The notes below the pieces were generated by a model. It did no database searches and was not told the DNA's origin. It saw only the letters and a list, made by a program, of their open reading frames with translations. The translations under genes and the position numbers were made by a program. From Klebsormidium nitens (lineage: Eukaryota > Streptophyta > Klebsormidiophyceae > Klebsormidiales > Klebsormidiaceae), in NCBI GenBank assembly GCA_000708835.1, contig DF237026.1, positions 62,001 to 126,000 of the forward strand: 64,000 bases of DNA, in the 5' to 3' direction. Positions 24,801-36,191 of this stretch are shown here, in pieces; position 1 is the first letter of the stretch, and each line of letters starts with the position of its first letter.

Positions 24801-27455
24801 GTGATCAACCAAGCTCGTGTTGTTCCTTCACAGGGCTTGTAGTTAAATCGATTGCTGTACTCAGCGCTCACGTGCACCGGAACAGTCTGCTTTGGGAGAT
24901 GAGAAAGCCTTCAAACCCCTCATTGACATCGTTGATATTGGACGGCTTGTATGTGCACGTACAATGACCCCAGAAGCGTAACTCTGACTCAGGCAAGTAT
25001 TCCAAGTGTCGCTTTCTCCCGCCCCTCCTTCCTTTTTCGTTGATGCTTATAACTTTGTGGCGAGACGACAGCAGCGTACTGGATCTATCTGGAGAAACTC
25101 CCACAGGAAATCCAGACAGCTTCGCCGGTTTCACTGGTTGCCCTTTCCCTCAGCTCCCGCTTCCGTAGATCAGTCCACTCTTTTCTCGAGAATCCGTTCT
25201 TTAGGTAATCATTGAAAACCGAGCTCAAAATCAATCTCGAAAACTCGACCATAAGATCTTCGATCGCCCCGCAGGTTCCCGGTGGTCGCCCTCTCCCCCG
25301 CCCCTTGCCCCTCCAAATCAGCCGACGCTTACCTCTTTGTGGGCGACTCCCGAGACGGCGTTCTTCTGTACCGTTTCTCCACGGGCTCGCTCGAGCTGGC
25401 GCTGGCCGACCCGGAAAGGCGCTCCCTGGCTGACGTCATTGCGGCCCCCGGTGACGTCAGATCCGCGGCGATTGGGGCGGACAGCGGCGGGGGCGTGGGG
25501 ATGATGTCAGCGGAGGGGCGGCCGGTTGGGAGCAAGAGCCCGGAGAAGAACCTCGACGTCAAAGCTTGGTGAGGGGGTGTCAAACGCGAATCACTCTCAA
25601 AAGCTTGGGAGGTTTCGGAAAAGGGAATCCTTAGTCTGGTTTGGCGTCGGAGAGGACGTACTCAAGGGGATGAGAGTTGCAGAAACGAAGCCAGTGAAGC
25701 CCAAGCGAGGCACGCGGTTCCTAATCCGGCCGCGTCCCAACTGCTGGCGGGAGATCGGAGCTGAGATTGATCGAGCCTTACGGCATTCAAACTTCATCTC
25801 CCAAGAAACACAAGCGTATGCGAGAAAATTGGTGAAAGCCGGGGAAGACTTGTGACCGATCGCCATTCTGGGTCTTCAAAGCCTTTCAAAGCCTTTCAAA
25901 AGCAGTTTAACGGCGCACAGGCGAAAGCTACACGCCAATACAATCAAACACTTCCTTGGGACCCGTGAAGTATTCTTACTTCTGAGCCCACGGTGTCGTT
26001 GCCAGCGCTCAGATCGACGAACAAGATTTGCAGATTTGCCGAGAAGCAGGCTGCCCCCTAGAAATATTGAGCACCTTTCGGAACCCACTTTCTCTGGTAC
26101 TCCCGTATCGAATGAAAGTCCCGTTTTGGTGCAGGAAATATTCTAATGACGCACCCACGCGAATGCGTGCCACCCACCAGCCGTCGTTTCCCAAGGTTCC
26201 GCCAGCTCATGGGTCCCGCTCTTCCGGAACCTTTTTTTTTTTGCGTTTTACCTTGTATTGAGCGGAAATCCCGTATTTGTGCAGGTTCAATCTCGGGGAC
26301 CCACCCACCCGCTTACGTGCCGGTTCCGCTTTCACCCACCAGCCATCTTTCCCCAAACCCGCGACCCGCGAAGCCTCCCAACCCGTGGAAGAACACCAGT
26401 CCCCGGGCGACGCGCTGCCCCTCGGGAAGGCTGTTTTCGTCGCGACAGCTTCCGGGGGGGTCAGTTCGTTAGAGAAAGTCCACCCCCTGGAGTACCAGTT
26501 TCTGGAGCTGGTGCAGCAGAGCCTGGCGGCATTTCCGGCGACCGCGCCGCTCACGGGGAACGGCTACGCGGCGTTCCGGGCGAAGGGGTCCAAGGTGCGT
26601 CGATTCTGCGTTCTTCCTTGCTGGTCACCCGTTCTCGCTTTTCTCCCTGTTTTGGTGCCGTCTACCTGTTCCTTCGATTGCGTTTTGAGAACCTGTCGTG
26701 GTGCTGTTTTGCAATAGCTAGCAGATGCAGCAAACGGCATTGTCGAGGCATCACGAAAAAGGTCTCACCTCCAGAAAGAGAAATCTATTCGGGCACAGTC
26801 AACCTTTTCAGACATGCGCTGTCTCCGGATGCAAAACGGACTGTGGGGGACTTACGGCAAGCTTGCTAGGACTCCAGTCATTCGTTCGATGTATCCTGCG
26901 TTGCTAGAGACTCTGTCTTCCCCCCCGGTATCGTCCCTGGATTGTTATTGTGAGAGTGGCGAAAGCAGAGATCGCAGGGTACCTGCACACCGCCCCACGC
27001 CTCTAATTCGCACGGCTCTAAGAGGAGTGTCCATAGGCCGTGCTTGATCTGCGCTTCACTCTTTTAGCAATTAGTCTGAATCAGGAGGCGCAGTTCCCTT
27101 CTGTTGCCGTCTATCTCCACGTCTACAATCTGGGTGCCACTTTACCTTGTCATGGTTTTTCTTACTTGTCCCAAGGGGTTCATTCTACCTTGTGATTCGT
27201 GACAAAGGATCGCGAAATTCTCCGCAGGCGAAAGGGAGGCCAACGCTCGAGGCCGACTTCCTGGCTCAGTATCTAGACCTCACCGAGTCACAGCAGCTCG
27301 CTGTGCTGACGGCGCGGTCTGCCTCTCTTGCTCGCGCACTTTCCGGCCTCTTGAACGAGGACGAGGGAAAGGAAAAGGCAGAGGACGGCATAATAGGTTT
27401 CGAGAGCTGTCAACGGATACGAGAGATCGCCGTCGTTCTCATCGAGAACCTGTAG
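15897..27455 (+). CDS. CPSF-A/DDB1/SF3B3-like large beta-propeller protein (plant CPSF A subunit family)
   Basis: Eleven exons join in phase with AG/GT borders: 15897-16022, 17620-17840, 18936-19107, 19571-19701, 20104-20980, 21396-21647, 22026-23624, 24073-24800, 25275-25568, 26285-26594 and 27228-27455, giving about 1,645 residues. Anchors are LVKTVLKG and GASEVVLAK (exon 1), LVTLCEQSIFGAI (exon 2), HLALFHASPMAG (exon 3), SETRVLSVGLSFDDVT (exon 6), ACGLIIDCHVVQI (exon 7), FVGDSRDGVLLYRF (exon 9), EYQFLELVQQSLAAFP (exon 10) and FLAQYLDL (exon 11). These match the plant CPSF-A-subunit family, relatives of DDB1, CPSF160 and SF3B3 that act as protein-protein scaffolds; the exact role of this member is not established. 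It is longer than its land-plant relatives as I recall them, partly through low-complexity inserts in exon 7. ATG 15897 is directly followed by a second ATG at 15900. Several introns carry exon-edge copies. Confidence 0.92.
17385..17425 (+). repeat. Copy of CPSF-A-like exon 2 head
   Basis: GTTACAG followed from 17391 by GGGACCACTTTGG and more encodes GTTLVVVPV, mirroring ATTACAG and GGGACCATTCTGG (GTILELVVP) at the true exon start 17620. The offset is 229 bp. It diverges after about 30 bases. Confidence 0.7.
18341..18790 (+). repeat. Three decayed tandem copies of CPSF-A-like exon 3 head
   Basis: Each copy starts with a usable-looking acceptor (TGCAG or CTTGCAG) and about 75-90 bases resembling the start of exon 3. 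The copies start at 18349, 18526 and 18702, and the true exon starts at 18936, so spacings are 177, 176 and 234 bp. Shared pieces include GCAGGTTCGT, GGAAGG.TGGACCT and GGCTCCC. Coding sense is progressively lost by indels, and none extends through the whole 172-base exon. Confidence 0.9.
19199..19460 (+). repeat. Two tandem copies of CPSF-A-like exon 3 tail with donor site
   Basis: Downstream of the true donor at 19108, two copies of the last 75 or so bases of exon 3 recur, each ending in a GTGGGT donor (near 19275 and 19452). They encode AEHLALFHASPMAGA as in the real exon, with changed last residues. Spacings are about 167 and 177 bp. Each copy starts inside the exon, so neither has its own acceptor or the first half. 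Confidence 0.92.
19861..20000 (+). repeat. Two decayed copies of CPSF-A-like exon 5 head
   Basis: Acceptor-like CAG ends at 19865 and 19944 precede GAACGACACTCCCAGCCACC and GGACGCCACGAAGTCCTGAT, both resembling the true exon 5 start at 20104 (GGACGACACC, then CACGAAGTCCTCAT). The upstream intron context GCTGACATCATC / GCTGACGTCATC is duplicated as well. Confidence 0.85.
23200..23420 (+). repeat. Degenerate in-frame repeats in exon 7 of the CPSF-A-like gene
   Basis: About 5-6 units of 10-13 codons with a PDAVGR / SDAAER / VDAAER core repeat in frame (GGACGC followed by CCGAACGG or similar). They encode an acidic, Asp/Ala/Arg-rich low-complexity insertion between recognisable propeller segments. 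It is probably a disordered loop that expanded by tandem duplication. Confidence 0.7.
24995..25165 (+). repeat. Two decayed copies of CPSF-A-like exon 9 head
   Basis: The first copy (about 24998-25070) encodes VSLSPAPPSFFVDAYNFVA, close to VALSPAPCPSKSADAYLFVG of the true exon starting at 25275. A second, shorter copy at about 25115-25155 preserves GTTTCACTGGTTGCCCTTTC against GTTCCCGGTGGTCGCCCTCT. Both lie in the intron upstream of the exon. Confidence 0.8.
26095..26215 (+). repeat. Copy of CPSF-A-like exon 10 head with acceptor
   Basis: GGTGCAG ends at 26134 and is followed by GACGCACCCACGCGAATGCG and CCACCCACCAGCCGTCGTTT, paralleling GTGCAG (ending 26284) and GACCCACCCACCCGCTTACG and TTCACCCACCAGCCATCTTT of the real exon. 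Upstream intron bases (TCCCGTAT, GTCCCGTTTTGG) are duplicated as well. The offset is about 150 bp. Confidence 0.85.
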
Positions 27456-29869
27456 AGGTTGTAAGCCTCGTGAGTGGATAAGATAGACTGAGCTTTGGAG
27501 GTAATGTGTGGCGCCGTGTGAATGAGGAGGGTTTAAACCTGAAAAGGTGCCCGCTAAATAGATGCAGAGATCTACGATACACGAAGGGCATCGATCGTTG
27601 ACATTACCGATTGCTTGACCGGAGAGTGTCTCACGTACCACGTACCTTATTACGGGAGTGGCACATGGCAATTATTCAATGCTTTGAGGTCACTTCCACC
27701 GAGTGTATGCAGCTCAAGTAACCGGACCGGACTGCATGATTGACACTTATAACTCTTATAGCCCGTGCATATCAAAGGCATGGTGCGGATCAGAAGTAAT
27801 CGCTCATGACGTACCGTCGCGCCCGGCCAATGATCATGCAATACGGTGCATGATGCCAGTATATCGATGGGCCGTCTTTATTCAGTATGTACATAGTCTT
27901 GTACGTTGACCCCTGCACCTGGGCCCGGCCCACGTACATGTGACTGACTGGAAGCCCCACGTATCACTTCGCGGAACTTTGCGCGTGGTCGGATTGCCCC
28001 GCTGTATTACGTGCCGCCGCGGGCCATCCCGTCATGTGATCATGCATGCGCACCTGTCGATGCTGGCATCATAAAGCCTGCAGCTCGCTGACGTTCAGTA
28101 CCAGCTAGCGCGCGCCGCGTGGAGCGCGGCTCCACGGCGGCAAATATATCGTCTCCCTCTGATCGTCGCCGCTATGCAACGTACCATGCAATGATTAACG
28201 GCCAGGCGGCCGGCGGTGGCGCGGCGGCGGCGCTGCCTCGCATCTTCAAACTCAGCTCCATTACTGAGTCAGCCGCTAGCCTGAGGCTGGCAAGTTTATT
28301 TTGATATGTTACTATATGCTTGGTATCGTACGTTGGGAAAAACCTACCATACTGCACGTGCCTTACATGCATGAGCATGTTTGCGTCACGCAGGGTTTGC
28401 ATAAAGAGCTAGTCAAGGCGGCCATATGCTGAACGATGCAGGATGGTTGTCTGGGTTGACACAAACTCCAAGGTCAGGCGTGACGAACAGAAATACCTTC
28501 ATTCCTGCATGCAGGCAAGGAGGAGCGTCAGCAGTTTCGAAAGCAAGTGAGCCTGCACTTTGGAATCACGGCTGCATTAACGACCACTTTAGCGCTTGCG
28601 CTCTGCTGCTGCCGAGCTTGCATGCTTGCACTGCTCCTGAGATTCGTGGTGTGGTTTGTACGCAGTCTCCTAGCAATGCGCGCGCACGGGCCGCGAGTCA
28701 AGCCCCGGCGATCGAACGCAACCGAACGGGCCAAACGCCGGCATGCGGTAACGCGGCCGCCTTACAGGGTTTGAGAAACGCCTGAGGTTTGGGTATTTAG
28801 GCGCTGCTCCGTCGCGTGGGCGCATGGCTGCCGCTGGGCTCATGCATGCGCGCGGTGCCGCGCGCATGACTTGCGCCGTTCTGAGTACGAAGATGCATCT
28901 ACCGGTTGATGGCCAATCCCCTAATCTAGTGTCAATATTCAGGCGTGCTAACAGGCCAGGAAATGGATCGCTCTCTTCGAACTTAAAACGAAACTGCAAA
29001 ATGAGGTGTTATGCAGGCTGGATTCTGTAAACAGCCTCAACTCGACCTTCAAAGGTGCTATTGCGCGGGGGCCACGTGCGAACGTGCCTTCCCTTCCTCT
29101 TTCAAACAGAAAGATGGAGGTGTCCGTAAAACTTACGTGGCTCGTGAGAGGTCGGACTCTCCATAGGCACTGACAGCCGCTCTTAGACTGAATAAGAAAA
29201 AGCAATGATGCACTGCGAGAGAGCTTATACTCGGTGTTGCAGCATTCATACTCGATAATATATTTTGCAGCATTCATGAATCGAGCAACTTGTCGCCGCT
29301 GCATGATGATCAGATTTAGCTTCGATTTAGAGAGGCAACACGTGTGCTATTGTGTCGGAAGAATAGATTCAGCATGTGCGTATCCAGACTATATCATTTG
29401 TAAGGAAGGGTGGCCGGTATATACATGCTTGTCGGATGAGTCAATTGCGCAGCCGTCAAAATCATAAGCTTGCATGCTCCTCAGGAGAGGAGGTTTTCGT
29501 TTTCGGATTCTCAATAATGTCGATTAAGATTGAGGCGGAATGATATAGAAAGGACGTCAAATCAAATTCCGCGTTAACCAGACAACTTGTTGCTAAGAAT
29601 CGAGAAGGTGCTGAAACGTGGCCATGCATAGACGCAAATGGATCCTCGACAATGTCCAGCCCGTGACGTGTTTTGATTTTGGCGTTAAGCCTTAACCCAA
29701 CATCAGGTTGAACAAAGCAGTCAAAATCGTCAACATCATCATCTATTTTCTGATGCTGAGCTGACTTCGAACGATCTCGACTTGCCAGGATCGGCTTAAA
29801 TGACTCTGCTTTGTGAAACATTCTGCAATGGAACACTCTACAATAAAGCATGAACTATGCCCAGGGCTC
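27456..29869. other. Long gene-free convergent spacer
   Basis: There is no supportable gene in 2.4 kb. The region 27600-28900 is dense in CATG/TGCATG, GTAC, CTAGC and GGCC palindromes and in CpG-rich patches. A 129-codon minus frame (29851-29462) lies just downstream of the small gene's stop; it has no recognisable family and is not called. Confidence 0.5.
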
Positions 29870-30950
29870 TTATCGAAGGGTAGCCGGATAAAAGACAGAC
29901 CGGGCAGTGAGGCCTACCTGCAAGAACACCGTGACGGGTTGACAGGGTGAGTTGACTGAACATGATGGAACTAAGAGGGGCTGACCAAAATCAAACCAAA
30001 TAGGAGGACCAACATTCAGCATCGTCATATTCTCATCATCAGCAAAGGAGCCAGGGCTTGCGCCGCCGCAAACCGCTCACCTGCCTCTCTCTCCGAGGCT
30101 TTCCGGCATTCTCTTGGTGACAGAAGGCCAGCGTCTCCATGAAGTGAGAGCGGAGCGCTTCTCCCTCCAGCTGCAGAAGAAAGAAAGCGAAGCTGAGAGA
30201 CTGTTGAGGTGCACAACAAAGGGGAGCCATATTTTGCTCAAGTGCATGGGCACTCCTACAAAGTAATCTCTTCCTTAACCATGGATGTTTATAGGCTGGC
30301 TGTGGGTTGGTTGAGGTTAACAATCCACGGCCCGATTTGGGCGGTAACCGGCCCTGGAACAAGGTTAGGGACCGGTTATTTGTCCATTAACCTGAAACCC
30401 ACGTCTGGTAAGTAGCCTGGTTAGCAGCCAAGATTTTCTGTGTCTTCTGTGTCGAGGACGCTTCGTTGCAGTATGAGATATCTCTAGTGACATGCCTGGG
30501 GCTGCTACATGCGAACACGTGCAGCCACAGCAAGAGAAGGGGCGATCAGCAAGCCTGTATTGCACTCACCAGCCCCTCCTGGTTCATATAATCTTGCCGG
30601 TGATACCACTCCACGTATGTACGGAAGGCCCGCTCGGGCTCCGTCTTTCCCAACTCCTCTACCAAGAACAAGAATTCCTGCACAAAAACGCATGGGTAAT
30701 AAACCCAACCAAAGAGGTCTCCCCTCCGCTACAGGGGCCTGAACAAACGCACGGGCTGATGGCCCTTGGCTACGGAAAAGCACCGGTGAGGCCAGAAACT
30801 TGGTGGGGCGGGCGGGAAGTTACTCACATGAATCACCATCGGGTCTTTCTTCTGGGACAGCTCGTCCAAGCGCGCCTCCTGCTCTGGTGTCAGCGGTGGG
30901 GCTTGCATCATCGGGGCACACGTCGCAGCAGTGGCTCGCACGCTATCCAT
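29870..30950 (-). CDS. Unrecognised small 4-exon protein
   Basis: Four exons join entirely in phase 0 with good borders: 30950-30828, 30677-30570, 30170-30081 and 29917-29870, giving about 122 residues. The central part is helical and acidic/aromatic (FLFLVEELGKTEPERAFRTY, then VEWYHRQDYMNQEGL and GEALRSHFMETLAFCHQE). The charged pattern and clean splice joins argue for a real gene; I do not recognise the family. The first exon has a Met-rich start, and the open frame extends upstream through a Pro/Ala-rich, basic segment that could encode a transit peptide if the true start lies further up (31000-31330). No membrane segment is visible. The last exon, 15 codons, is the least certain. Confidence 0.5.
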
Positions 30951-32953
30951 TGGGTGAGCTGGCTGGGGGAGGTACGGCCCCAGTACGGCCAGGCCTGAGC
31001 AAGGCTTCCGAGTGCTGAGGGCCCGCGTCGCGGCTTTGACGACTTTGAGGTTTAGAGGGGGTTTGGGGCGCGCTGCAGGAGACGTGCGCAAAAGGCCTGC
31101 AAAAGGGGCAGGGGGTTTAGGGCGCGCTCCCGGCGCGCTGCAGGAGACGTGCGCAGAAGGGGCAGCAGCAGCAGCAGGTGAGCAGGGAAATGAACCTTGA
31201 ACAAATTTCTGTTGCCAGCACCCAAGGGGCCACGCCGCCCCACACCCGCAGAGCTTGCCCAGAGCTTGTTCCCTAACAACTATTATAACAGCGGGGATTT
31301 GAGAAGCCTCTAGGCCCTTCTGCACCCTTATGATCAACAGAGTCGTCGTAGCTCTGGTAGCTGAACAACGAGGCGTCTTTTAGAAGCAGACCGCTGACCT
31401 CAGAACCTCAAAGGACAAGCTTGAAAAGCCACCAAAGCTGACCAAGACTCAGAGTCTGTCGTTGATATGAACTTGAAGACGTTGTTATTTGCGTCGACGC
31501 GTGAATCTGTCGATCTGCGCGCGCTGTGTGCGGACGCGGGTGCGCTTGCGGCCGCCTGTCCTCTCAAGGGTTTGATTAAACCTCCTGGAAATCAATACCA
31601 ACAGCGGCCGCGCGGCCCTGGCGCGTGCGCGCGCCGTTCTTCTGTGAATGTAGGTATGCGAAACCCTAACAATTTCAGCAAACACTTGGAAAAAACTACG
31701 AGACAAGTGCGCACCTTTGAGAGGCGCTTTGGAGACATTTTGGAGACCACGTTGGAGGATCTGTTGCATTGTTTGTAAGACCTAGCTAGCCTCTTCGATA
31801 TCTGCTGCCCTTGGAGCTACTCATGCTTTCAGAAGATAGGTCGCTGCCGGCGGAGGGTCCCGTGACTGAGGCCAGGGGCTTGAGGTTTGAGTTTAAGTGC
31901 CTCAAATGGGGCCCTGCAGCATGTGCTGGGATGGTAGCAGTCAAATTGGGCTTCTGCATAGACTCATTCCTGTTCTAGCCATTCTCTGTGGAGTTCTAGC
32001 CCCTTCAGGTGATACTCACGGCCTTTCTTAAACTCACTGTCTGGCAGATCTTGTAAATGTGCTACTTTCTCTCTTTGTCCTCCGTCGCAACTTCTTCTCT
32101 ACAAACTCTCTGCATACCCAAGCTCTTCCAACTGAGCTGCTTGGAGTCTCTCAGACTTCCAAAGGGTGCGCTCAATGTCTCCAAGCCTACACTTGGCAGG
32201 TCAGATCTAGTAGCGTAATCATTAGCAGTGTGGAGCCATGGTCTTCTCATGAGCATGGCACGTTTGAGGAACTGGTGCTTCTTTCAGGATGGTGCCTCAG
32301 GCTGCTGCTTTGAAGCTTTGTTTCTGGTCTTTGTCACGCTTTGATGTGTCTTCACTTCCCATTCATACAATTATACTGAATCAACTATGAGAATGCAGAG
32401 GCCTAAAAAGCACATTCCGCAGAGAAGCTTTGAGTCTGGTAGATAAAGCAGTTTAGTTTCACCAAGATATCACTTTACGGTTTGCAACTTTCGCGATAAA
32501 AGGGCAGCTGCTGTCAAGCCCCCAGCTTTCAAATCTTTGGCCGAAAAATATCAAGGCATTGACGGAAAAGTGGTTTCTAATCGGTTTCCCTATCTCAGAC
32601 GCCTTTTGAAAGATACACGGAATGTTCTGGCATCCAACTAAGAGTAAAAGACAAGGCAGTATTAGCACAGGAATGTGCGGGGCATTTTGCTGGTGGAATC
32701 TGCATCGCTGAAAAGCTTGACTTTTTTTGACTGGGTCTCTCAATACCCATCGCAGGGCAGCAAGATGCCGGAAAGTCGCAAGTAGGAAGTCGGCCGGAGA
32801 ATTTGGATAGCCGTTTTCATCTACTCGTCCGGGGGCGCCAAGATCGCGTCAGCTGATAGTAGCACTGGTGAGGCGGGACCCCATAAAGATGGTTCCATTG
32901 TTTCTCACCATGGCGGTGGAAAGGATTAATTCTGGAACTTGTGAAAAACAACA
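30951..32953. other. Divergent upstream region; no gene called
   Basis: This lies between the unrecognised minus gene and the NDPK gene. At 31060-31160 an imperfect direct repeat (GGCGCGCTGCAGGAGACGTG twice, about 67 bp apart) is present. Two overlapping frames at 31467-31778 lie in GC-rich sequence without family resemblance. The rest shows no coding signal. Confidence 0.45.
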
Positions 32954-35141
32954 ATGATGTTCCCTACTTTTTCAGGAGCATCCGCAACCCTTCAACGGAC
33001 CCTGGCACTTGTGAAGCCCGACGCAGTTCTCTCCGGACACGCAGCCAATATAAAAGTAGACATCGAGGCTGCGGGCTTCAGAATCATCTCCGAGCGCGAG
33101 CTGCGCCTCTCGCCGGAGTTTGTGAAGCGGTTCTACGCGGAGCATGCGGGGCGACACTTTTTCGAGGGACTGGTGGACTTCATGAGCAGGTGAAAGATCT
33201 GGTGTCAATTGGCATGCGTGCTTCGAATGAGTGGATCTGTCAGCTTCGCGCAAAGTCAATAAACGACTTTTGTGTTGTAGAGCAAGGAAGGTGAGTGGAT
33301 TCGATGCATGGAACGCATCAAAAGGTAGGCTTCATAGAGAAGAAGCATGCAGAATCATTGGGCTTGCTTTGTTTCATGTGTGCTGGCTTGCGTCGATCTT
33401 TGACAACCTCGGATGGTTGTCACACCATTGTGGTCCATTGATCATGGTGGTCACAAGGAATGCAGTATCGGTTTTATCGTACATACATATACGGCGGCAG
33501 CCAGCTGGAGATTATCGAGCCTCCTTGGAAGAGAGATCTTCCTGTAACAACCCTCTGACCACTGCTCTTGGGCCCCAGTTTTCCATTGTAGTTTCTCGGT
33601 TGAGACCTTAGACGTTCGATTTTTGCTTCCCCAAATGGAAAGGATCACTAAAACCAAGTCTAAAGTAGTCCATTCTCGGGTAGAATCTGAGATCTTCCTT
33701 TCTTGCTGCTTCCAGCGGGCAAACCCTCGCCCTAGTTTTAGAACGGCACGACGCGGTGGCGGCCTGGCGAGCAATGATGGGTCCCACAGACTCGGCAGCA
33801 GCGCGCGGTACATTTCCCGACAGGTGCGCCCTGTCCACCTTATACACCGCTTGTTTTCTGTCCTCTTCTGTTGCTTTTGGGGCTTCTTGCAGGATAATTT
33901 CTTATGACATTACAGGGTCGTCTCTGATAAACTTTCTCCCCTCTGGTTTTTGTCGCAGTATAGGCATTCCGTGCTTTGTCGTGCTCCCTCTTACCTTTCA
34001 AACACAATCAATCGTTGAACTCGTATTATGCAGCTCTTCTCAATCCGAGAGTGTGGAAACAACATGCTGTGGGCAGTAACGAGCTGCAAAGCCTGGTTAG
34101 ACAAGTCTGACGGCATCACATTTGGCTTCCATCCGTTTGACGGTTGATGCACATCCCCGATCATGATTGTGCACGACTCTAGCAATGCTACGATGTATTG
34201 AACACCCTTTGCCCGCCAGAGTTAAGTCGCTTTCTCAAGGCATCTTCAGACCCCTTTCGCTTTCAAACGACTCGTATGCCTACTCTACTTCTCGCCTTTA
34301 TAATTGCAAGGGCATTACGGTTCTCAATTGTAATTGCTTCAGGTCTAGCCACCCGCCCATAAGTCCGGCAAAATCTTTCCGTTGCATAATGGGTGTTCAG
34401 AACGCTCAGCGTTGTGTTAGCCCCAACCCAAGTGAGGCCCTGCGGTCAGGTATAATCGAACCGTGGTGGTTTCGGCAACTCATCACATTTTTTGTTGCTT
34501 GTCGAGCTTCATTCTTTGCGTCAGCTCAACTTTCAGCTCTTTCTGATTTCGCAGCATGCGAGCCAAGTATGGGACCGACGGGCGGCGCAACGCGGTGCAC
34601 GGTTCCGAAAGCGTGGACCGCGCACGGGAGGAGATTCGGATGGTCTTTGAAGAGTTTACAGGTGAGAAAGGTAGAAGGTCTCTGATGGTAAGTATAAAAC
34701 ATCTCCAGCAATATTTCAAACGCCGCTGGCGAATCGTGCATCCCAGTGGAGATTGTATCCTGAATCTCAACGTCTTCTAGGGTCTTTTCCTGGAACTTTT
34801 TCTTCCGATTCTGGCGAAAGCTGGTTCCGGGTTACTAGGTCGGTGCGCTTCTTCACGTTTTTTGGACGGCTCGTGCTCTGGAGCCAGTCCGTAAGTATCC
34901 TTGTTTTTTTATCCCAAGAGCAAACTTACCAAATCCGGGGTCCACGATATGCGCAAAGCTTATGCAGATCTCCTCCTCCTTCTTTACAGAAGAATCAATC
35001 AACGGTCAAATTACAAACGTGCTAGTGGGCACGTCCGCGTTGGCCGCAGCTATTTACGGTCTCCGAATAATGATGCTGAGTTGGCCCGTGTGGGACAAGG
35101 TTGGATTGAAACAAAGGCCGTCGTACACCAAAGTTGCGTAA
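32954..35141 (+). CDS. Nucleoside diphosphate kinase-like protein (NDPK5/NME5-like), possibly membrane-tailed
   Basis: NDPKs transfer the gamma phosphate from ATP to NDPs through a phosphohistidine. Exons: 32954 (or 32976 if an upstream exon exists)-33189, 33716-33823 and 34555-34661, joined in phase. Signatures are RTLALVKPDAV, the aromatic FYAEHAGRHFFEGLVDFM segment, LALVLERHDAVAAWRAMMGP, and the active-site stretch RNAVHGSES, where the usual HGSDS Asp is Glu. A donor at 34662 joins in phase 1 to 34990-35141, adding EESINGQ, a hydrophobic span (VLVGTSALAAAIYGLRIMML) and a basic end, for 200 residues in all. That tail would make a C-terminally anchored enzyme. An alternative donor GTAAGT at 34688 (after RRSLM) could lead to a different end, and the tail could be a separate 59-residue protein starting at ATG 34962. 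The kinase core is confident; both ends are not. Confidence 0.78.
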
Positions 35142-36191
35142 TTGATTGAATGACAGCTAGATGCTCGCTATAAGTTATGGATCTACGGAACTGCGTTTGA
35201 GCAGCTGAAAGTCACAGCCAGAAAGATGTACAATAAGGTCTTCAGTCAGCTGCAAGAGTTACTGGACCGCGCAGACATTCTTTAGAACACCAGGCGCAAT
35301 GCCCCATTCGTTACAGACGGCAAGACTATTGTTGACATGATTACAGAATCCAACTAGACGGTAGCCTAGTAGATGTCACTTAGCGAACATATCAAGAATA
35401 TCGTTCCGTTCATGCACGGCGACTCATGGGTGCATGGACCCGCGCATGGACAGTTGCCCGGCAGTAGCTCCGAGCCTGTCGCTAGCTCCCCGTAATCTAC
35501 ATCCGATAAGTCCGGCCAGCATCCGTGAATCCAGATTTGTTGATTCGAGGGGCGTTGCATCATGGAAGCTATCATGAATGTATACCGTGCTGGTTCACTC
35601 TAGTACAAGCTAGTAGGCATTGCCTATAACTCAGAATTTCATAAGTTCACGCGGACGATTCATCCAGGAGGGTAATCGGAACAGCATCATGCAATATATG
35701 TCGTGGATCGACGTACGGTACCGACAGGCTAATGATGAAGCAGCTCTTGTCACTGGTTCCAGATTGCTTGCTCTGATTCTTGAAGCATACACATGCGTAA
35801 TGCAAGTAGCGCTTACGTGCACAGATCATGAGCAAGTGGCAACGAACGACTGTCATTAATGTGGGCGCTCAACGCCATGGGGTTCTCGGAGTCTGCTATA
35901 AGGTGTCCGTGAATTACGTTTTACAGCTACCAATTACGCCGTTCGTTCGCAGGATTCAAGATCGACTTCCTTGGACGGTACTTGTAATGCGAAACCTGCA
36001 GCTAGGTAGGCTTGATCGGTTCATTTTCGATGTGACGCAAACTCCAATTGGATAACGGAGAGTATAGGCTCCTTTATACCGCCCTCTCCTTTTCCTGATG
36101 ACTGACGTGCCCAGTGAAACCCGAACACGTGCCTAGTACAAGTTGCTGACTGACTCGACATAATCCCCCGCGGACGATGACCAACTAAGCA
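35142..36191. other. Gene-free convergent spacer
   Basis: Only short frames without resemblance are present. Palindromic CATG and GTAC tetramers are frequent, for example around 35400-35460. It lies between the NDPK-like and HERPUD-like 3' ends. Confidence 0.5.

Noticed and set aside
27600-28900. Possible remnant of a large transposon in the palindrome-rich spacer
   Set aside because: No terminal repeats, target duplication, or transposase or reverse-transcriptase motifs could be seen.
31467-31778. 103-codon plus frame and its 94-codon minus counterpart
   Set aside because: Both are open because of GC-rich sequence; Arg-rich composition on the minus strand could mimic a transit peptide, but no in-phase splice to a gene was found.
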